The notes under the pieces are model-generated. The model did no database searches and had not been told where the DNA came from. It saw only the letters and a list, made by a program, of their open reading frames with translations. A program made the translations under genes and the position numbers. Positions 23,401 through 32,520 of a DNA stretch of 64,000 bases are shown piece after piece (within the stretch, counting starts at the first letter, position 1; every line of letters begins with the position of its first letter). The stretch covers positions 13,212,132-13,276,131 of the forward strand of contig OW804094.1 of NCBI GenBank assembly GCA_942159475.1, in the 5' to 3' direction. Origin of the DNA: Sthenelais limicola. Taxonomy: Eukaryota > Annelida > Polychaeta > Phyllodocida > Sigalionidae.

Positions 23401-25064
23401 GGCTGCGTAAAAACACTGGACACACGTATGTCAGGAAGATAATTCCTGCCTCTATGAGGAAAAACATTTTCCGTTGTTTGCATGGCTCCCAATTGGAGGG
23501 CCATTATGGTGATTTCAAGACCAGCTGGAAGGCGAAAATGAAATATTTTTGGCCTGGAATGCGGTATGACTTGAAAAGGTGGCTTAGGGCTTGCCCTGAA
23601 TGCAGCATGAGGAAATCTAGAGGTGGACGAGGTATTACACCTTTGAAGAAGGAAATCCATGGTGAACGATGGAGTAGAATAGCGTTGGATATTATTGGTC
23701 CATTTAAGACTACCCCTAGAGGTAACAATTACGTGATGGTGATTACGGACCATTTTTCGAAATGGGCAGAAGCATTTCCTATGCCAGACCACACGGCAGA
23801 AAGATGTGCTGAAGTTCTGTTTAGAGAATGGGTTCTGAGGTTCGGCTGTCCGGTTTCGTTGCAAACGGACGGGGCGCCGGAATTCAGGTCTCGACTATTG
23901 CGGAGTTTGTTAGACATGTTGGGGGTCGAAAAGCTAGTCACTCTTCCGTACAGGCCTCAGTCGAATGGTCAGGTGGAGCTTTTTAACAGAGTTCTTGTTG
24001 AGCAGCTCTCTTGCCTGACTAACTACTCGGATTCGAATTGGGACTTGCTCGCTCCGTGTATAGCGCATGCTTACAGGGGTACGGTGCATGCCAGTACTTT
24101 GTGTACGCCTAATTCAGTAGTTTTTGGGACTGAGCTTGTGACTCCTGTGGATTTAATCCATGGAGTTGAACCTGGAGGGCTGGATTTTCCTTGTCGGATG
24201 TCATACGTGGAGAACTTGAGACAGTCATTGAGAACCGGACACCAGTTTGTCAGAGAAAATCTGGGCGTTGCTGCAGTGCACCAAAAGAAAGACTTTGACA
24301 GGCGGGCTCGTCCTAGGCGCTTTGAGGAAGGGGCTATTGTGTATAGGTACTGTCCCCCTAAGGCTAATAAGAAATACGGTCCCAAATGGGATGGGCCTTT
24401 CAAAGTGCGTAGATTCATAGGGGGTACTACCTATGAATTAGAGACAACTGAGGGAATCGTCAGATATCATGTTGATTATCTGAAACCCGCCTTTGATGAG
24501 GACGGACCGATTCAGGCTGTAAATTTACATAAGGCACCTGAATTCCGTAAGTTAGAGAAGGCTGGGCGCGAGATCCTGAAGTTTGAAGGCGGAAAAGTTC
24601 TAGCTGGTGCTGAATGTCCGGAAAGAAAAGAAAAGAAGAAAATTACCGTTGGGGTGAAGCCCAGAGGTAGGCCTAAGAAAATTAAAACAGCTGGAGTGAA
24701 ACTTCCTCCTTCCAACGAGAAACAGACAGTAGATGTTGGTCCTGCTGTTGTCGGGGTTGGTAGGAGGAAGCCTCAGAAGAAGAAAAAGAAATTAAAAATT
24801 TCTCCGGTTGTGTTACCTCTTAAGAAAAGAGGCAGACCCAATAAAGCTAAGACGGATACAGTTGTGAAAAAGCAATCTGTTCCTCTGGTTTTGGCGGATT
24901 CTGCTAAGCCCTTGAAAAGAGGGAGGGGGAGGCCAAGGAAAAATTTGGACATCGTTCAAAATGTTCCTATTTCTCCTGTGAAGAAGACGGACAGTGTTCC
25001 ACCAGTAATTGCAAGGGCTAAGCGCACGTGTAAAGCTCCATCAAGATTGCAATATGGAACTTAG
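20475..25064 (+). CDS. pol: Pol polyprotein: protease, RT, RNase H, integrase, AT-hook tail
   Basis: 1,529 codons from ATG 20475. Domains in order: aspartic protease with DPGATTS (about 140-146). Reverse transcriptase about 450-640 with FCVDYRQLNSV, LDLESGYWQVAM, FGLCNAPATFQ and the YLDD catalytic box near 611-614. RNase H from ILDTDASG (about 764) to RTDHASLRWLL (about 832). Integrase with an HHCC zinc finger (H-x7-H then CPEC, about 1003-1042) and DDE residues in ALDIIGPF, QTDGAPEF and NGQVE (about 1070, 1131, 1165). A GPY/F module follows (YGPKWDGPFKV, about 1300). No stop or frameshift is visible. The C-terminal 170 residues are lysine-rich with three AT-hook cores (GRPKK, GRPNK, GRGRPRK). 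Pol lies in the -1 frame relative to gag. That frame is open back to 20391, so either frameshifting in the overlap or reinitiation at this ATG could express it. Confidence 0.98.
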   Translation: MGVVGTPLHSTTARTNLASSIETGGVAQALVSKGLALTQGQALPEARDPRSLPEKNTCPGEDISPDSPDTGSLVRWGQDGYQAVEGQIVVVGQNPNRSARIQKVSVQQPKTLRITDNLIVCERWYAPVGLDSENGDFLVDPGATTSLVTKRFYDSLSSKPPLVPVQMVCAMGNGLPITTHGSALCPLKIGDRTYMITCLVVSGLKGPEDGLIGADFYYVHKCNLDWSGLLFLENQAVSVMCKQWKHMKRSLSQSTVQAVEVREFVDGGEVRLKEPVVLQPRSVTLAKIDLGRGSDTSGGLMFEPDQGLLKDFALGSLNTYVSGNVNSSVVAFSNPSGSTVRLNCDMIVGRVSIVTLVSDASLPDEEENEMIRTAIINSIQVMDSPIVDDELLVPDIVVPPCPENPLEKLVNETHLSEKEEKELVRKLLYDYQDCFSLPGTKVGCTHLVRHVIDTGDAIPVKQAYRRLPVARRDGAEAEIWKMYKEGRIEHSNSPWGAPIVMVAKKDGTQRFCVDYRQLNSVTKKDSFPLPRIDECVEALGGNQWFCTLDLESGYWQVAMDEESKHKTAFLSSVGLFQFKVMAFGLCNAPATFQRMMDRMLDGLRWKACLVYLDDVVVFGKTVQECADNLKLVLERIREYGLKLKPKKCEFFRKEVKYLGRIVSAAGIRADPAKIVKVQEWPIPKTAKEVRQFLGFASYYREFQPNFGGIVAPLQQIVTDAGVEKRYSKPIVWTKKCDEAFKTAKTLLTSAPVLGYPRKEGYFILDTDASGFAMAGVLSQMQDGKEVVLGYASNSFTKPQKNYCATKRELLAVLSYLKKFRHYLLGNRNFYVRTDHASLRWLLNFKDPTDMLARWLATMQEYGLEQSMILHRAGKKHTNADGLSRIPTRKCGNPGCPDCGVHDAVIAEAVAVLGSLEDEIRDAQQADPLLKKVMDVLDGSSPVPSKEQLSGEPQEFCTYIRNKDSLEMVQGVLCLRWLRKNTGHTYVRKIIPASMRKNIFRCLHGSQLEGHYGDFKTSWKAKMKYFWPGMRYDLKRWLRACPECSMRKSRGGRGITPLKKEIHGERWSRIALDIIGPFKTTPRGNNYVMVITDHFSKWAEAFPMPDHTAERCAEVLFREWVLRFGCPVSLQTDGAPEFRSRLLRSLLDMLGVEKLVTLPYRPQSNGQVELFNRVLVEQLSCLTNYSDSNWDLLAPCIAHAYRGTVHASTLCTPNSVVFGTELVTPVDLIHGVEPGGLDFPCRMSYVENLRQSLRTGHQFVRENLGVAAVHQKKDFDRRARPRRFEEGAIVYRYCPPKANKKYGPKWDGPFKVRRFIGGTTYELETTEGIVRYHVDYLKPAFDEDGPIQAVNLHKAPEFRKLEKAGREILKFEGGKVLAGAECPERKEKKKITVGVKPRGRPKKIKTAGVKLPPSNEKQTVDVGPAVVGVGRRKPQKKKKKLKISPVVLPLKKRGRPNKAKTDTVVKKQSVPLVLADSAKPLKRGRGRPRKNLDIVQNVPISPVKKTDSVPPVIARAKRTCKAPSRLQYGT

Positions 25065-26272
25065 GCTTTAAAGTACAGGTGGAGCTTTCCTGATGGTTCC
25101 ACGGAAGTTATACACAACGAGAAGTCGGTGGCTGATATATCGGATAAGTCATGCTGCCCTTTCACGACATTTGAGAAATTCTTTATTGAATTTATTGAGT
25201 GGCTGGGAAAGAACCATCCAGTCCGTAGAGCTTGGTAGAAACTGCACTGAGAAATGGCTTAGCTTGGGAGAACCCTTGAGTTCTAGCTGAACTAAGACTC
25301 CCCGGGAAGCTTGAATCAGCTCAGAAATTGGGTTGAAATTGCTATTAAAATCGGCTAAGTGGACAGTGGGCTTTATGGACAATGTATCCGCATTTGTCTC
25401 CGCGGAAGACCAGAGTAGGCTGCATACTTAAACATCCTTGTACGCCCTACAGTAGAGAACTAGAAATAGCTTTGTAACTGGCGGGAATCGGTGGCGCTGA
25501 GAGAGGTGGTGGTTTTGAGAACTACGGTTACCACGCTAGCCGTGGGAGCTGTGTTGCACCCTTTCACTCTGCTTCCGGATTCAGCCACAACAACAGCTAG
25601 CCTGCATATCGCCGACAGTGTTCCCTTGGAAAGAAGTGAGTTGAACTGGGTTAAAACTTGCTTGTCATATACTGTGTTGGTATCAATGTGAAAATTGAGA
25701 GTTGTCTGCTACTAGACCCGATATGTTGTAGTTTGTAAAACGTTTTGATTGTGCATGATGGAAGGAGAAAGTTCGGTGAAATGTTTGAGACGTCAGCCAT
25801 GACACCGGTGCTTTTTGAATGAATGGCGTACGAATGGGGGTGAAGCTATAGTGTTATGCGAGGCTCTATACACCACCAGTAACTGGTTGTTGCTAACCTA
25901 TAGAGTTCTTTAAAAGAATTCACCTTGAGAATTTGTTTTTTTGGGTAACTTCTAGGAAGAAGTTAGTCTGTGATATTTGGAATTTCGCTATTTATTTTAC
26001 TAGGCCTGTACTGTCTGTATGTAATACGGCGGGGAGGGTTTTTGTTATTTTGCTGTGATATTTGCTTTTCTGTTTCCTTCCTACCACCTATATGTAATAT
26101 AAGGAGTAGACGGAATGGTATTGTGATATATTGCATTGTTTTTGCTGTTTGTACTTGTAAACACTTTTTGTGTGGGGATAATTCCATCAGAGTCTGAGTG
26201 TTTTCCTTTTTCTTCTAGGAGAGAGGGAATTTTTAGTAAGACTGCCCTGAAGAATTGGAGACTAGCCACGTC
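25065..26272 (+). other. Non-coding spacer between pol and ORF3
   Basis: 1.2 kb inside the LTR element with no long frame. It ends in a strong splice acceptor: the pyrimidine tract TTTTCCTTTTTCTTCTAG with AG at 26217-26218, 54 bases before the ORF3 ATG. This suggests ORF3 is translated from a spliced subgenomic mRNA. The donor is not fixed; CAG/GTGAGG at 20650-20658 is one candidate. Confidence 0.6.
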
Positions 26273-28411
26273 ATGGATGTGGACGGATCCTCCGATCCGG
26301 AGACTTACGGAATGACAGAGGCAGAGGAGAGACGCCTCTTGGATGGCGCTGGGGATTTACTGGAGCTAAATCCGGCCAACGCGGACGAAGCTCAGCGTGC
26401 CCGGGCTGTTCAAGCTGAGGCTTCTGCCAAAGATGAAGCCATAGACACTCGCCCCCTTGGTAGGGAGATGACGCCTCTCCGTGATAACCAGGTTTTTGGA
26501 GAAGATTCCGGACAAGATGTTCCGGGCAAGCCTACTCCTGTCCCTAGGCGACGTAGTCTGCGCAAGTCCGTGTCTCCACGGAAGTCCGCCAAGTCCGTGG
26601 ACAAGGAAAATACAGAGAAACGTCGTTCCTCTCCATCCCCTGTTCCACGTCGCCGTTCTAGTCGCGGAAGAAGTCCTGGGTTCCGTCATACCACCAGCGG
26701 CCCCATGACAGTCTCCAAAGATGGAGAAGATACCTCTGCTAGTGCTGCTAAGCAGGGAGAAAAGAAAAGATGTAGAATCAAGAAAAGGCATTATCATCGT
26801 GCAGAACAACGCCGGATTCAACTATCTAGATGTGGGAACATGGATGCCTTTCGTAAGGCTTTAGATTCAGCGACAGAGATTGTGCCCATAGATCCAACGT
26901 CGGACCAGCCGGGGTCTGAGGTACGAATTTGTCCGGAGTCGGATTCGGAGGAAAGAGAAGTTCCGGATGACGGGCAAATGGCCCGGTACGAGTCCCGGAT
27001 TTGGCCTGAACTTGTCCGGAGGGACTCAATGGATCCCGGCACTCACCAAAAAGTGATAGAGGCACATCGACTTTGGCAACCAGGCCATCGCTGTCCGTTT
27101 TTGGTCTGTCGGTATGTACCTTTCAATCTGGGTGGGATCCGGGCGTTTTCCACCAGAGAAAGGCTGTTTCGCCACCTATGCGAGGAGCATGCCCCATTCA
27201 TGTGGGTGTGGATCTGTCCATCCTCCTGTTGTGCTCAAGTCTTGGATAGGAGGGTGGAGCTTATTCAGCACCTCATGAATGGGGAAGAGGTGCAGCACCA
27301 CTTGACCAGAAGTGAAGCGCGTGAAAAGGCCATGAAGGTGATGCCCTCTGTGCGTCCCAACCACGCTTTCCAGAAAATGGCTTATATGGCTGGACAGCAT
27401 TTACGTATCATGAGGCGCACCACCACTACCAAAAAGATTCCAAAGAAAGGCAAGTCTGACAGGGACCAGTCAGTCGAACGGGAGTCAGTTCTGGGTCGAT
27501 CCTACTCCTCTTCCAGAGCTGCAGCTTCCGCGGGAAGTAGTAAGTCTGTTGCTACGGACGCGGACGGGTCCTCGACTTGTTCCTCCCGCCGGAAGAGAGA
27601 CAGATCTCACTCTCTGGATAAGAATGTAGTGGAAGCAGCTCCTCTCTCGAAAAGGGCTTGTCGCCGTGCCAGAGAGTGGTCCAGTGAGATTTTGAAGAAC
27701 ATTCCCTCTGAGGAAGAGAACCGGACATTGATTGAGCGAGCCAAAACAGTAGTCGATGGGGCTCTGAGTGAAGTTGTGTCCGCCGCTGACAAAGTCACTT
27801 CGGTGGTTGACTCGGCCAAGAAAGATCTGGTCGCCCTGTTGGATGAGGTAACTCAGCCCTTGTTGGTTCTGTCGGACGTCAAGGCCTCAGTGGAGAATTT
27901 GAGTGAGATGAGGGAGGACACCAAAAATCAAGAAGGTGTCGTCTCTGGGCTAAGGAAGTCCCTTGCCTCCAGTGATGCCAGAATCCGCCACCTTGAGGAA
28001 GAAAACTTACGACTTCGCTCTATGTTGGACCAGGAATCATCCTCTCCATCGGAGTCCGTGTGTCTTCCGCCTTCCCAAGCAGCGCCTGTCGTCTTACCTC
28101 CTGCTGCTCCTGCATCTGCAGCACAAGTTCCTGCCATGCCATTGGATGCCGGACAACTGCCTCAATTGCTGATGCTCAGCAATTTGCTGAGATCCCTTCA
28201 GCAAACTCCTGTGTCAGTTCCTCCTCCCCAGACCGCTGTGGTCCCACCTGTCCGGACCCCGGGGCGTGACACTCAGGACCCCGGTTTATACACCATTCCT
28301 AACTGGCTGTTTAGTCCGACCACTTTGACCAACCCGGACAACATTCCAGCCAACACGGGAAACCCGGAACAGCTGAGCAATAAGACGGATGGGGATGCAC
28401 CAATGGAATGA
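26273..28411 (+). CDS. ORF3, accessory protein of the LTR element, function unknown
   Basis: 712 codons from ATG 26273; the frame is open six codons earlier but only with a TTG. I do not recognise the family. The N-terminal third is acidic, then rich in Ser-Pro-Arg (VPRRRSSRGRSPG) with a basic nuclear-localisation-like stretch (KKRCRIKKRHYHRAEQRR). Residues about 272-340 hold two Cys/His clusters: CPFLVC..HLCEEH, then CPSSCC..HLM. They are plausible zinc fingers with unusual spacing. About 500-590 is heptad-rich, ending in IRHLEEENLRLRSML, a probable coiled coil. The C-terminus is Pro/Ala/Gln-rich. There is no signal peptide or membrane segment, so despite its env-like position it is not an envelope protein. 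The base composition matches gag and pol, which argues that it is a genuine part of the element. Confidence 0.88.
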   Translation: MDVDGSSDPETYGMTEAEERRLLDGAGDLLELNPANADEAQRARAVQAEASAKDEAIDTRPLGREMTPLRDNQVFGEDSGQDVPGKPTPVPRRRSLRKSVSPRKSAKSVDKENTEKRRSSPSPVPRRRSSRGRSPGFRHTTSGPMTVSKDGEDTSASAAKQGEKKRCRIKKRHYHRAEQRRIQLSRCGNMDAFRKALDSATEIVPIDPTSDQPGSEVRICPESDSEEREVPDDGQMARYESRIWPELVRRDSMDPGTHQKVIEAHRLWQPGHRCPFLVCRYVPFNLGGIRAFSTRERLFRHLCEEHAPFMWVWICPSSCCAQVLDRRVELIQHLMNGEEVQHHLTRSEAREKAMKVMPSVRPNHAFQKMAYMAGQHLRIMRRTTTTKKIPKKGKSDRDQSVERESVLGRSYSSSRAAASAGSSKSVATDADGSSTCSSRRKRDRSHSLDKNVVEAAPLSKRACRRAREWSSEILKNIPSEEENRTLIERAKTVVDGALSEVVSAADKVTSVVDSAKKDLVALLDEVTQPLLVLSDVKASVENLSEMREDTKNQEGVVSGLRKSLASSDARIRHLEEENLRLRSMLDQESSSPSESVCLPPSQAAPVVLPPAAPASAAQVPAMPLDAGQLPQLLMLSNLLRSLQQTPVSVPPPQTAVVPPVRTPGRDTQDPGLYTIPNWLFSPTTLTNPDNIPANTGNPEQLSNKTDGDAPME

Positions 28412-29002
28412 TTGTTCCATCTGGGAACTTTGCGAACATTGAGAATATTCTTCTCTTCTGTTTTCCACGTGTTTGTGTTTCTCCGTTGAGAAAACTTGTT
28501 TTTGTTTCATGTTGATGAGATGTTTGATATTTTTCTACTCACGAATGATTGTGTGCCTATACATCATCGAGGTCTCAGGAAGCACCTTTTTGTACCGGAT
28601 TTGTATTTTTCTTCGCTTAAAAATATTTTTGATAAATCCTCTACATGTTTTCCTATATAGTTAGGACACTGATGCTCCTGTATGTATTTCTTACCTCTTG
28701 TATTTAACCGTTTTTTTTTAATATGACAGATGTCATTTTCACTTTTGGGTTTTTGGATAATTTTATGCTTGAGATGTGGCGACCTGAGTTTTGTTAAGTA
28801 TGTAGCTAGGACACCATTTGCTGCTCCTATTTGTCACCATGAAGACATTTTTCTAACTTTAAAAACTTTTCAGGTCCGCAATGTGAATTCTCTTTTTATT
28901 ACTATCCATTTAATCCTTGATTGTATTTTGTACTGAATTTATTTCTTACAATACGATTTTTTCAAAGGGTTTTTTAAAAATCTTAAATAAAGGGGGGGGT
29001 AT
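28412..29002 (+). promoter_or_regulatory. 3' untranslated region with polypurine tract
   Basis: Non-coding, T-rich. AAATAAAGGGGGGGG at about 28985-28999 is the polypurine tract that primes plus-strand DNA; the 3' LTR begins four bases later. Confidence 0.85.
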
Positions 29003-29411
29003 TGTAGTAGTTCTATGATCCTCCGTGAGTCCTTTCCATAAAGGAATGGTTCTCTTTAGTAACACTAGAGGTGCCTTACGCTCTGGCTTGTGTGTTTACA
29101 CAATGTTACTCTTAAATCTCTCTATTTCCCTTTATATCTTATCTTAACCCTTATGTTATTATTCTAGTTGTATTCCTCTATCTGTTTATGCCTATTCAAT
29201 ATGTCATTACACCAGTTGTTCACTACTCTAAGTTCTTATGAGTATTGCAGGGAACTGTAACTACCTCTTAGTAGTGCATGTGAATTCCCTTACCCTTTCC
29301 GGATAAGCCGGACTCGGGGCCATTGAGACGGACTGTGTGGAATAAACAGACGTGTGAGGAATTGGCCTTGTAGACTTGTTTATTTCATTGTCGAGAGTGC
29401 GAATCACCACA
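29003..29411 (+). repeat. 3' LTR
   Basis: Identical to the 5' LTR except for one A/G difference near 29320. AATAAA at 29341-29346 would direct polyadenylation of the element transcript. Confidence 0.98.
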
Positions 29412-29827
29412 CTATCTTTTAATATTTGTTTCTCAGACAAATTTAATTGCAACACCTGCTTTACAGATTTCTGCATTTGTAAAATGGAATAAAAAATCAA
29501 TTTAATATATGAAGACAGCTTTAGTTCCTACTTCCATAACCACGGAAACTGGGGAATTCACACAACCCCAGTTCACACGATGATGCCTGTGGCGGGAAGT
29601 AACATGTAATTATGCGCTCTATATAACATATGCCTTGTCTGCCTTCCAAGCCATGAACTGACGGGTTGTGACAGTCACTACAGGTCGTGTCAACAAAAAA
29701 GGTACAATTTGTCCTTTTTTTTCTTTTTTTTTGAAACACGTTTCTTACTGAAACAAAATTTAACAAAATTTTATTGACAAAAGTGTCACAGTTTGTGAAT
29801 ACATGCACCAGAAGAGAGAGTTTATTT
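29412..29827. other. Intergenic, no feature recognised
   Basis: Begins with the 3' copy of the LTR element target site (CTAT). No gene seen. Confidence 0.45.
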
Positions 29828-30040
29828 ACAGTCTAGGCCCAAAGATGAGAGAGTCCCTCAAACGAAGGGAAAGCCTCTTGCCTCAAATCGCAAAGTACCA
29901 TTATAATTCCATTAAGTCCGCAACATGTAAATATATTCCCATTAAAACACCGAGTTTTAGGCAGGGATAAGATTAGCGCAGTAGGCGTCCAAACACTGAC
30001 ATACCATTCTTATCTGATCTGAGGGTTTGGACCTAGAGTG
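29828..30040 (+). mobile_element. Family 3 element, left member of an inverted pair
   Basis: Runs from ACAGTCTAGGCCCAAAGATG to GGTTTGGACCTAGAGTG, a full-length copy. Confidence 0.82.
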
Positions 30041-30074
30041 TCTCGTCAACCAAATATGTAAAGTCTAAGCTCAA

Positions 30075-30245
30075 AGCCCCTCAAATCAGATAGTAGTGTT
30101 ATGTCAGTGGTTGGACGCCTACTGCGCTAATGGCTTCCCAGGGCCAGGAATAAGCATTCTTATGGCACTAGAATTGTATTTTGCGGTCCTAATGGGATTA
30201 TAACGACATTTTGCGGTTTGGAGCGAGAGGCTTTCCCTTCATTTC
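30075..30245 (-). mobile_element. Family 3 element, right member of an inverted pair
   Basis: The same element reversed: CCCCTCAAATCAGATAG, GGACGCCTACTGCGCTAAT, then TTTTGCGGTTTGGAGCGAGA and GGCTTTCCCTTC. The outer terminus is lost. Together with the left copy it makes a roughly 400-bp imperfect palindrome. Confidence 0.78.
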
Positions 30246-30609
30246 TTTTCTCTTTTCTTTGGGAAACATGTTTATTACTGAAAAATGACGTCTTGTGCGA
30301 CAGTTACTTCTAGATAAAGGGGTTTACGCATTACAGATCGCGAGCAGGAGATATTTATATTTTCAAATCATTAATATACACTTCTATGTCTTCCTTTCGT
30401 CAGAGCAATGTGTAAAATTATTTATACATAGCTCTGCTTTATAGTCTTCTCCGTAGTTGTAATTCAAGTAATTCAAGCCATTAAAAGTGTTCTGAACACT
30501 CAAAGACAGTGCCTCTTTCAGTTTCCTCGTATGGTAACGAATTTAAGATTTGGAAAGGTTTTTATGGCGACTTGCCATCTGCTCCTGTGCCCATTTTCCA
30601 AGGGATCTT
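30246..30609. other. Intergenic, no feature recognised
   Basis: No gene or repeat recognised. Confidence 0.4.
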
Positions 30610-31022
30610 TGATGTGCTAAATATGATGATTTTCAGGGAAAAGACGCAAAATTGATATTTTTCAAGTAATCTATTTACAAGATCTCTTTATTGGAATGTT
30701 CTGATCCTTGGGGGATGTAGCACTGTTAGTCATATGAATCCATGCACCAAATTACAGGACATTGTATCAAATATATTCTTGCGTTTTGAAGGTCATCCTG
30801 TAGAGTATATAGCTATACTTTACTGGTAATTGCTCACCCAGAAATATTGCCAACTCTTTTCAAACATAGAAATATCAAACATAAAATATAGAAGAATTTC
30901 TTAGATGTCCTTAATGTTTACTATCATTGGAATCGGTTTGATCTCATGATTTTAAATATGATGATATCACAAGATCTATTTTTGCGACTTGTGACTCATT
31001 TTTCCTGAAAGACATCACAAAT
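30610..31022. mobile_element. Family 2 element with a worn left end
   Basis: The left terminus is degraded (TTTCAGGGAAAAGACGCAAAA), the body matches, and the right end reads GACTCATTTTTCCTGAAAGA then CATCACAA. Confidence 0.82.
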
Positions 31023-32268
31023 GTAGTATTGTGTGTCTTTTCTCGAGTGAGAAGATGGCGTCATATGAAAACAAGAGTGATGTAGATCTTTGTGGACACG
31101 CTTCACTGTTGTCTTTGTCTGCTTCGCGAATAAAGACCCGGGGTTATGGGGAAAATAAAAAAAGGCAATTTCTCGCCATCCATTACGCTAACACTGTATT
31201 TACTCTATGTATACCTATACCTTATTGTATTGTGAAATTTAAAAAATATGACTCTTGTTAAAATCGTAATCTAAATTGACAACAAAGTCTCCAAGTATAT
31301 TTGTTTCGGTATGATTTTTGTTTGGATTCCCATGAGATTATCATTGTATGAAAATGGCTCCAATAGAATTTATTAAAAAAAAATAAAACAAACCAAAAAA
31401 ATACAATAATGATTGGACGACAAGTGCATAAAGTGCGTCTGTCCGCCCCCATCAGGCAAAAAAGAAAATAAGTGTTTCCGATTTACCCCCGCCCTACCTA
31501 GAAAAACCTTCCCCTACCTAAAAAAGAATTTGACCATACCTGATTTTTTTTAAACCATACCTTACATTTTTTGGATTTGGGGGGCAAAAATAAAAAATGG
31601 CTAATAAAAGCAGGACAACAGGTGGGTTTTTTAAAAAAAACTTTTATTGGCAAAATTTCACATTCGTGATACGTTTCAATTGCCAAGAAAACCTATTATT
31701 AATCTTATCATTATGGAAATTATACATCGAAATTATAATAGCTAATAATTGTAATCATAATTATTGACGCAAAGAGACAATTTGTAATAATGTATAGCAG
31801 AATTTCTCCTTGAGAATTTAACATTTATACATATACCAAGCCCATCTAACGTTTTGGGCAGGCTATCAGATGTTATATTAACTTAATTCCGTCGATCTTG
31901 TTACGGTGTAACGCGGGACTGTCAAAAAGCACATTTCCTTTCTATTGTTTAAATCAACTATTGTTATAAAATAGGTTTTCAGATAAATCAGAATCTATTT
32001 TTTTGTTGGCCTGATGTAGCCTAGAGAAGTGTGAGGTTTCCGTGGTTTGTATTCTCGTCACGACGAGGCGCCAGCAGCAGTCACGGACCTGGGTTTCCCC
32101 GCCACATGTGGTAGCTCATGTTAGGAGGAAGTTGTGTGTGGTTTTACGGCTATAAGCGTGATAACCTGACGCTTGGATGGGAAGCCGCCTTAACATGTAC
32201 AAATTCTCTCAAACATTAACACAAATTTAACACAAAATAAACTCTTTTCATCAACCCAATACAAAATA
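31023..32268. other. Intergenic, no gene recognised
   Basis: AT-rich with T and A runs near 31375-31385 and 31625-31640. The segment around 32195-32268 is weakly similar to the middle of family 1 and may be a remnant. Confidence 0.4.
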
Positions 32269-32295
32269 TACCCAGGTATACCTATATATGTAAAC

Positions 32296-32520
32296 ATGTA
32301 CAATGTGGAACATGAAGAAGTTCCGGTCGTGACTACAGTAATTAGTAGAAACACGGCACTCATCATTGCATTAAGAGGAACTACAGTTAATAGTAGTACC
32401 TATGTTAAGGTAGAAGGATCTCATGTCATTAGATCAAAAAAGGTATTCTGTTTGAAACAAAAAAATCCAGTGAGTAAATTGGTATGCTTGCTAAGTACAA
32501 CAAGCTTTTCTAATGGATAA
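32296..32520 (+). CDS. Short upstream ORF of the LINE, probable ORF1 remnant
   Basis: 74 codons beginning six bases after the upstream target duplication and ending in TAA within ATGGATAA, so its last 8 bases overlap the ORF2 start. This stop-start overlap is the arrangement used for coupled ORF1/ORF2 translation in several LINEs. No zinc knuckle or RRM is visible. The frame is open to the element edge, so the ATG may be an internal methionine of a truncated ORF1. It could also be chance. Confidence 0.45.
   Translation: MYNVEHEEVPVVTTVISRNTALIIALRGTTVNSSTYVKVEGSHVIRSKKVFCLKQKNPVSKLVCLLSTTSFSNG

Larger units (their letters stand above)
17697..29411 (+). mobile_element. Intact Ty3/gypsy LTR retrotransposon, 11.7 kb
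   Basis: Two 409-bp LTRs bound the element and differ at one base (G at about 18014, A at about 29320). CTAT lies on both sides of the element (ACTAT if the final LTR A is counted), as expected for a 4-5 bp target duplication. The internal order is PBS, gag, pol (protease, RT, RNase H, integrase), a third long ORF, a polypurine tract and the 3' LTR. RNase H before integrase places it in Ty3/gypsy, not Ty1/copia. All three ORFs are open, so it may be competent for transposition. At 11.7 kb it is roughly twice the usual size. The excess is the 1.2-kb spacer after pol, ORF3 and a long pol tail. Confidence 0.98.

Noticed and set aside
19627..24715. Minus-strand ORFs of 70-158 codons across gag and pol
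   Set aside because: Shadows of the strongly coding plus strand; none carries its own motif.
26273..28411. ORF3 as an envelope gene (errantivirus or retrovirus-like)
   Set aside because: No signal peptide, no hydrophobic fusion or transmembrane segment, no furin-type site. Composition is charged and nuclear-looking.
17697..29411. Integrated animal retrovirus
   Set aside because: No env and Ty3/gypsy-type pol with GPY/F. The element reads as an ordinary host retrotransposon.
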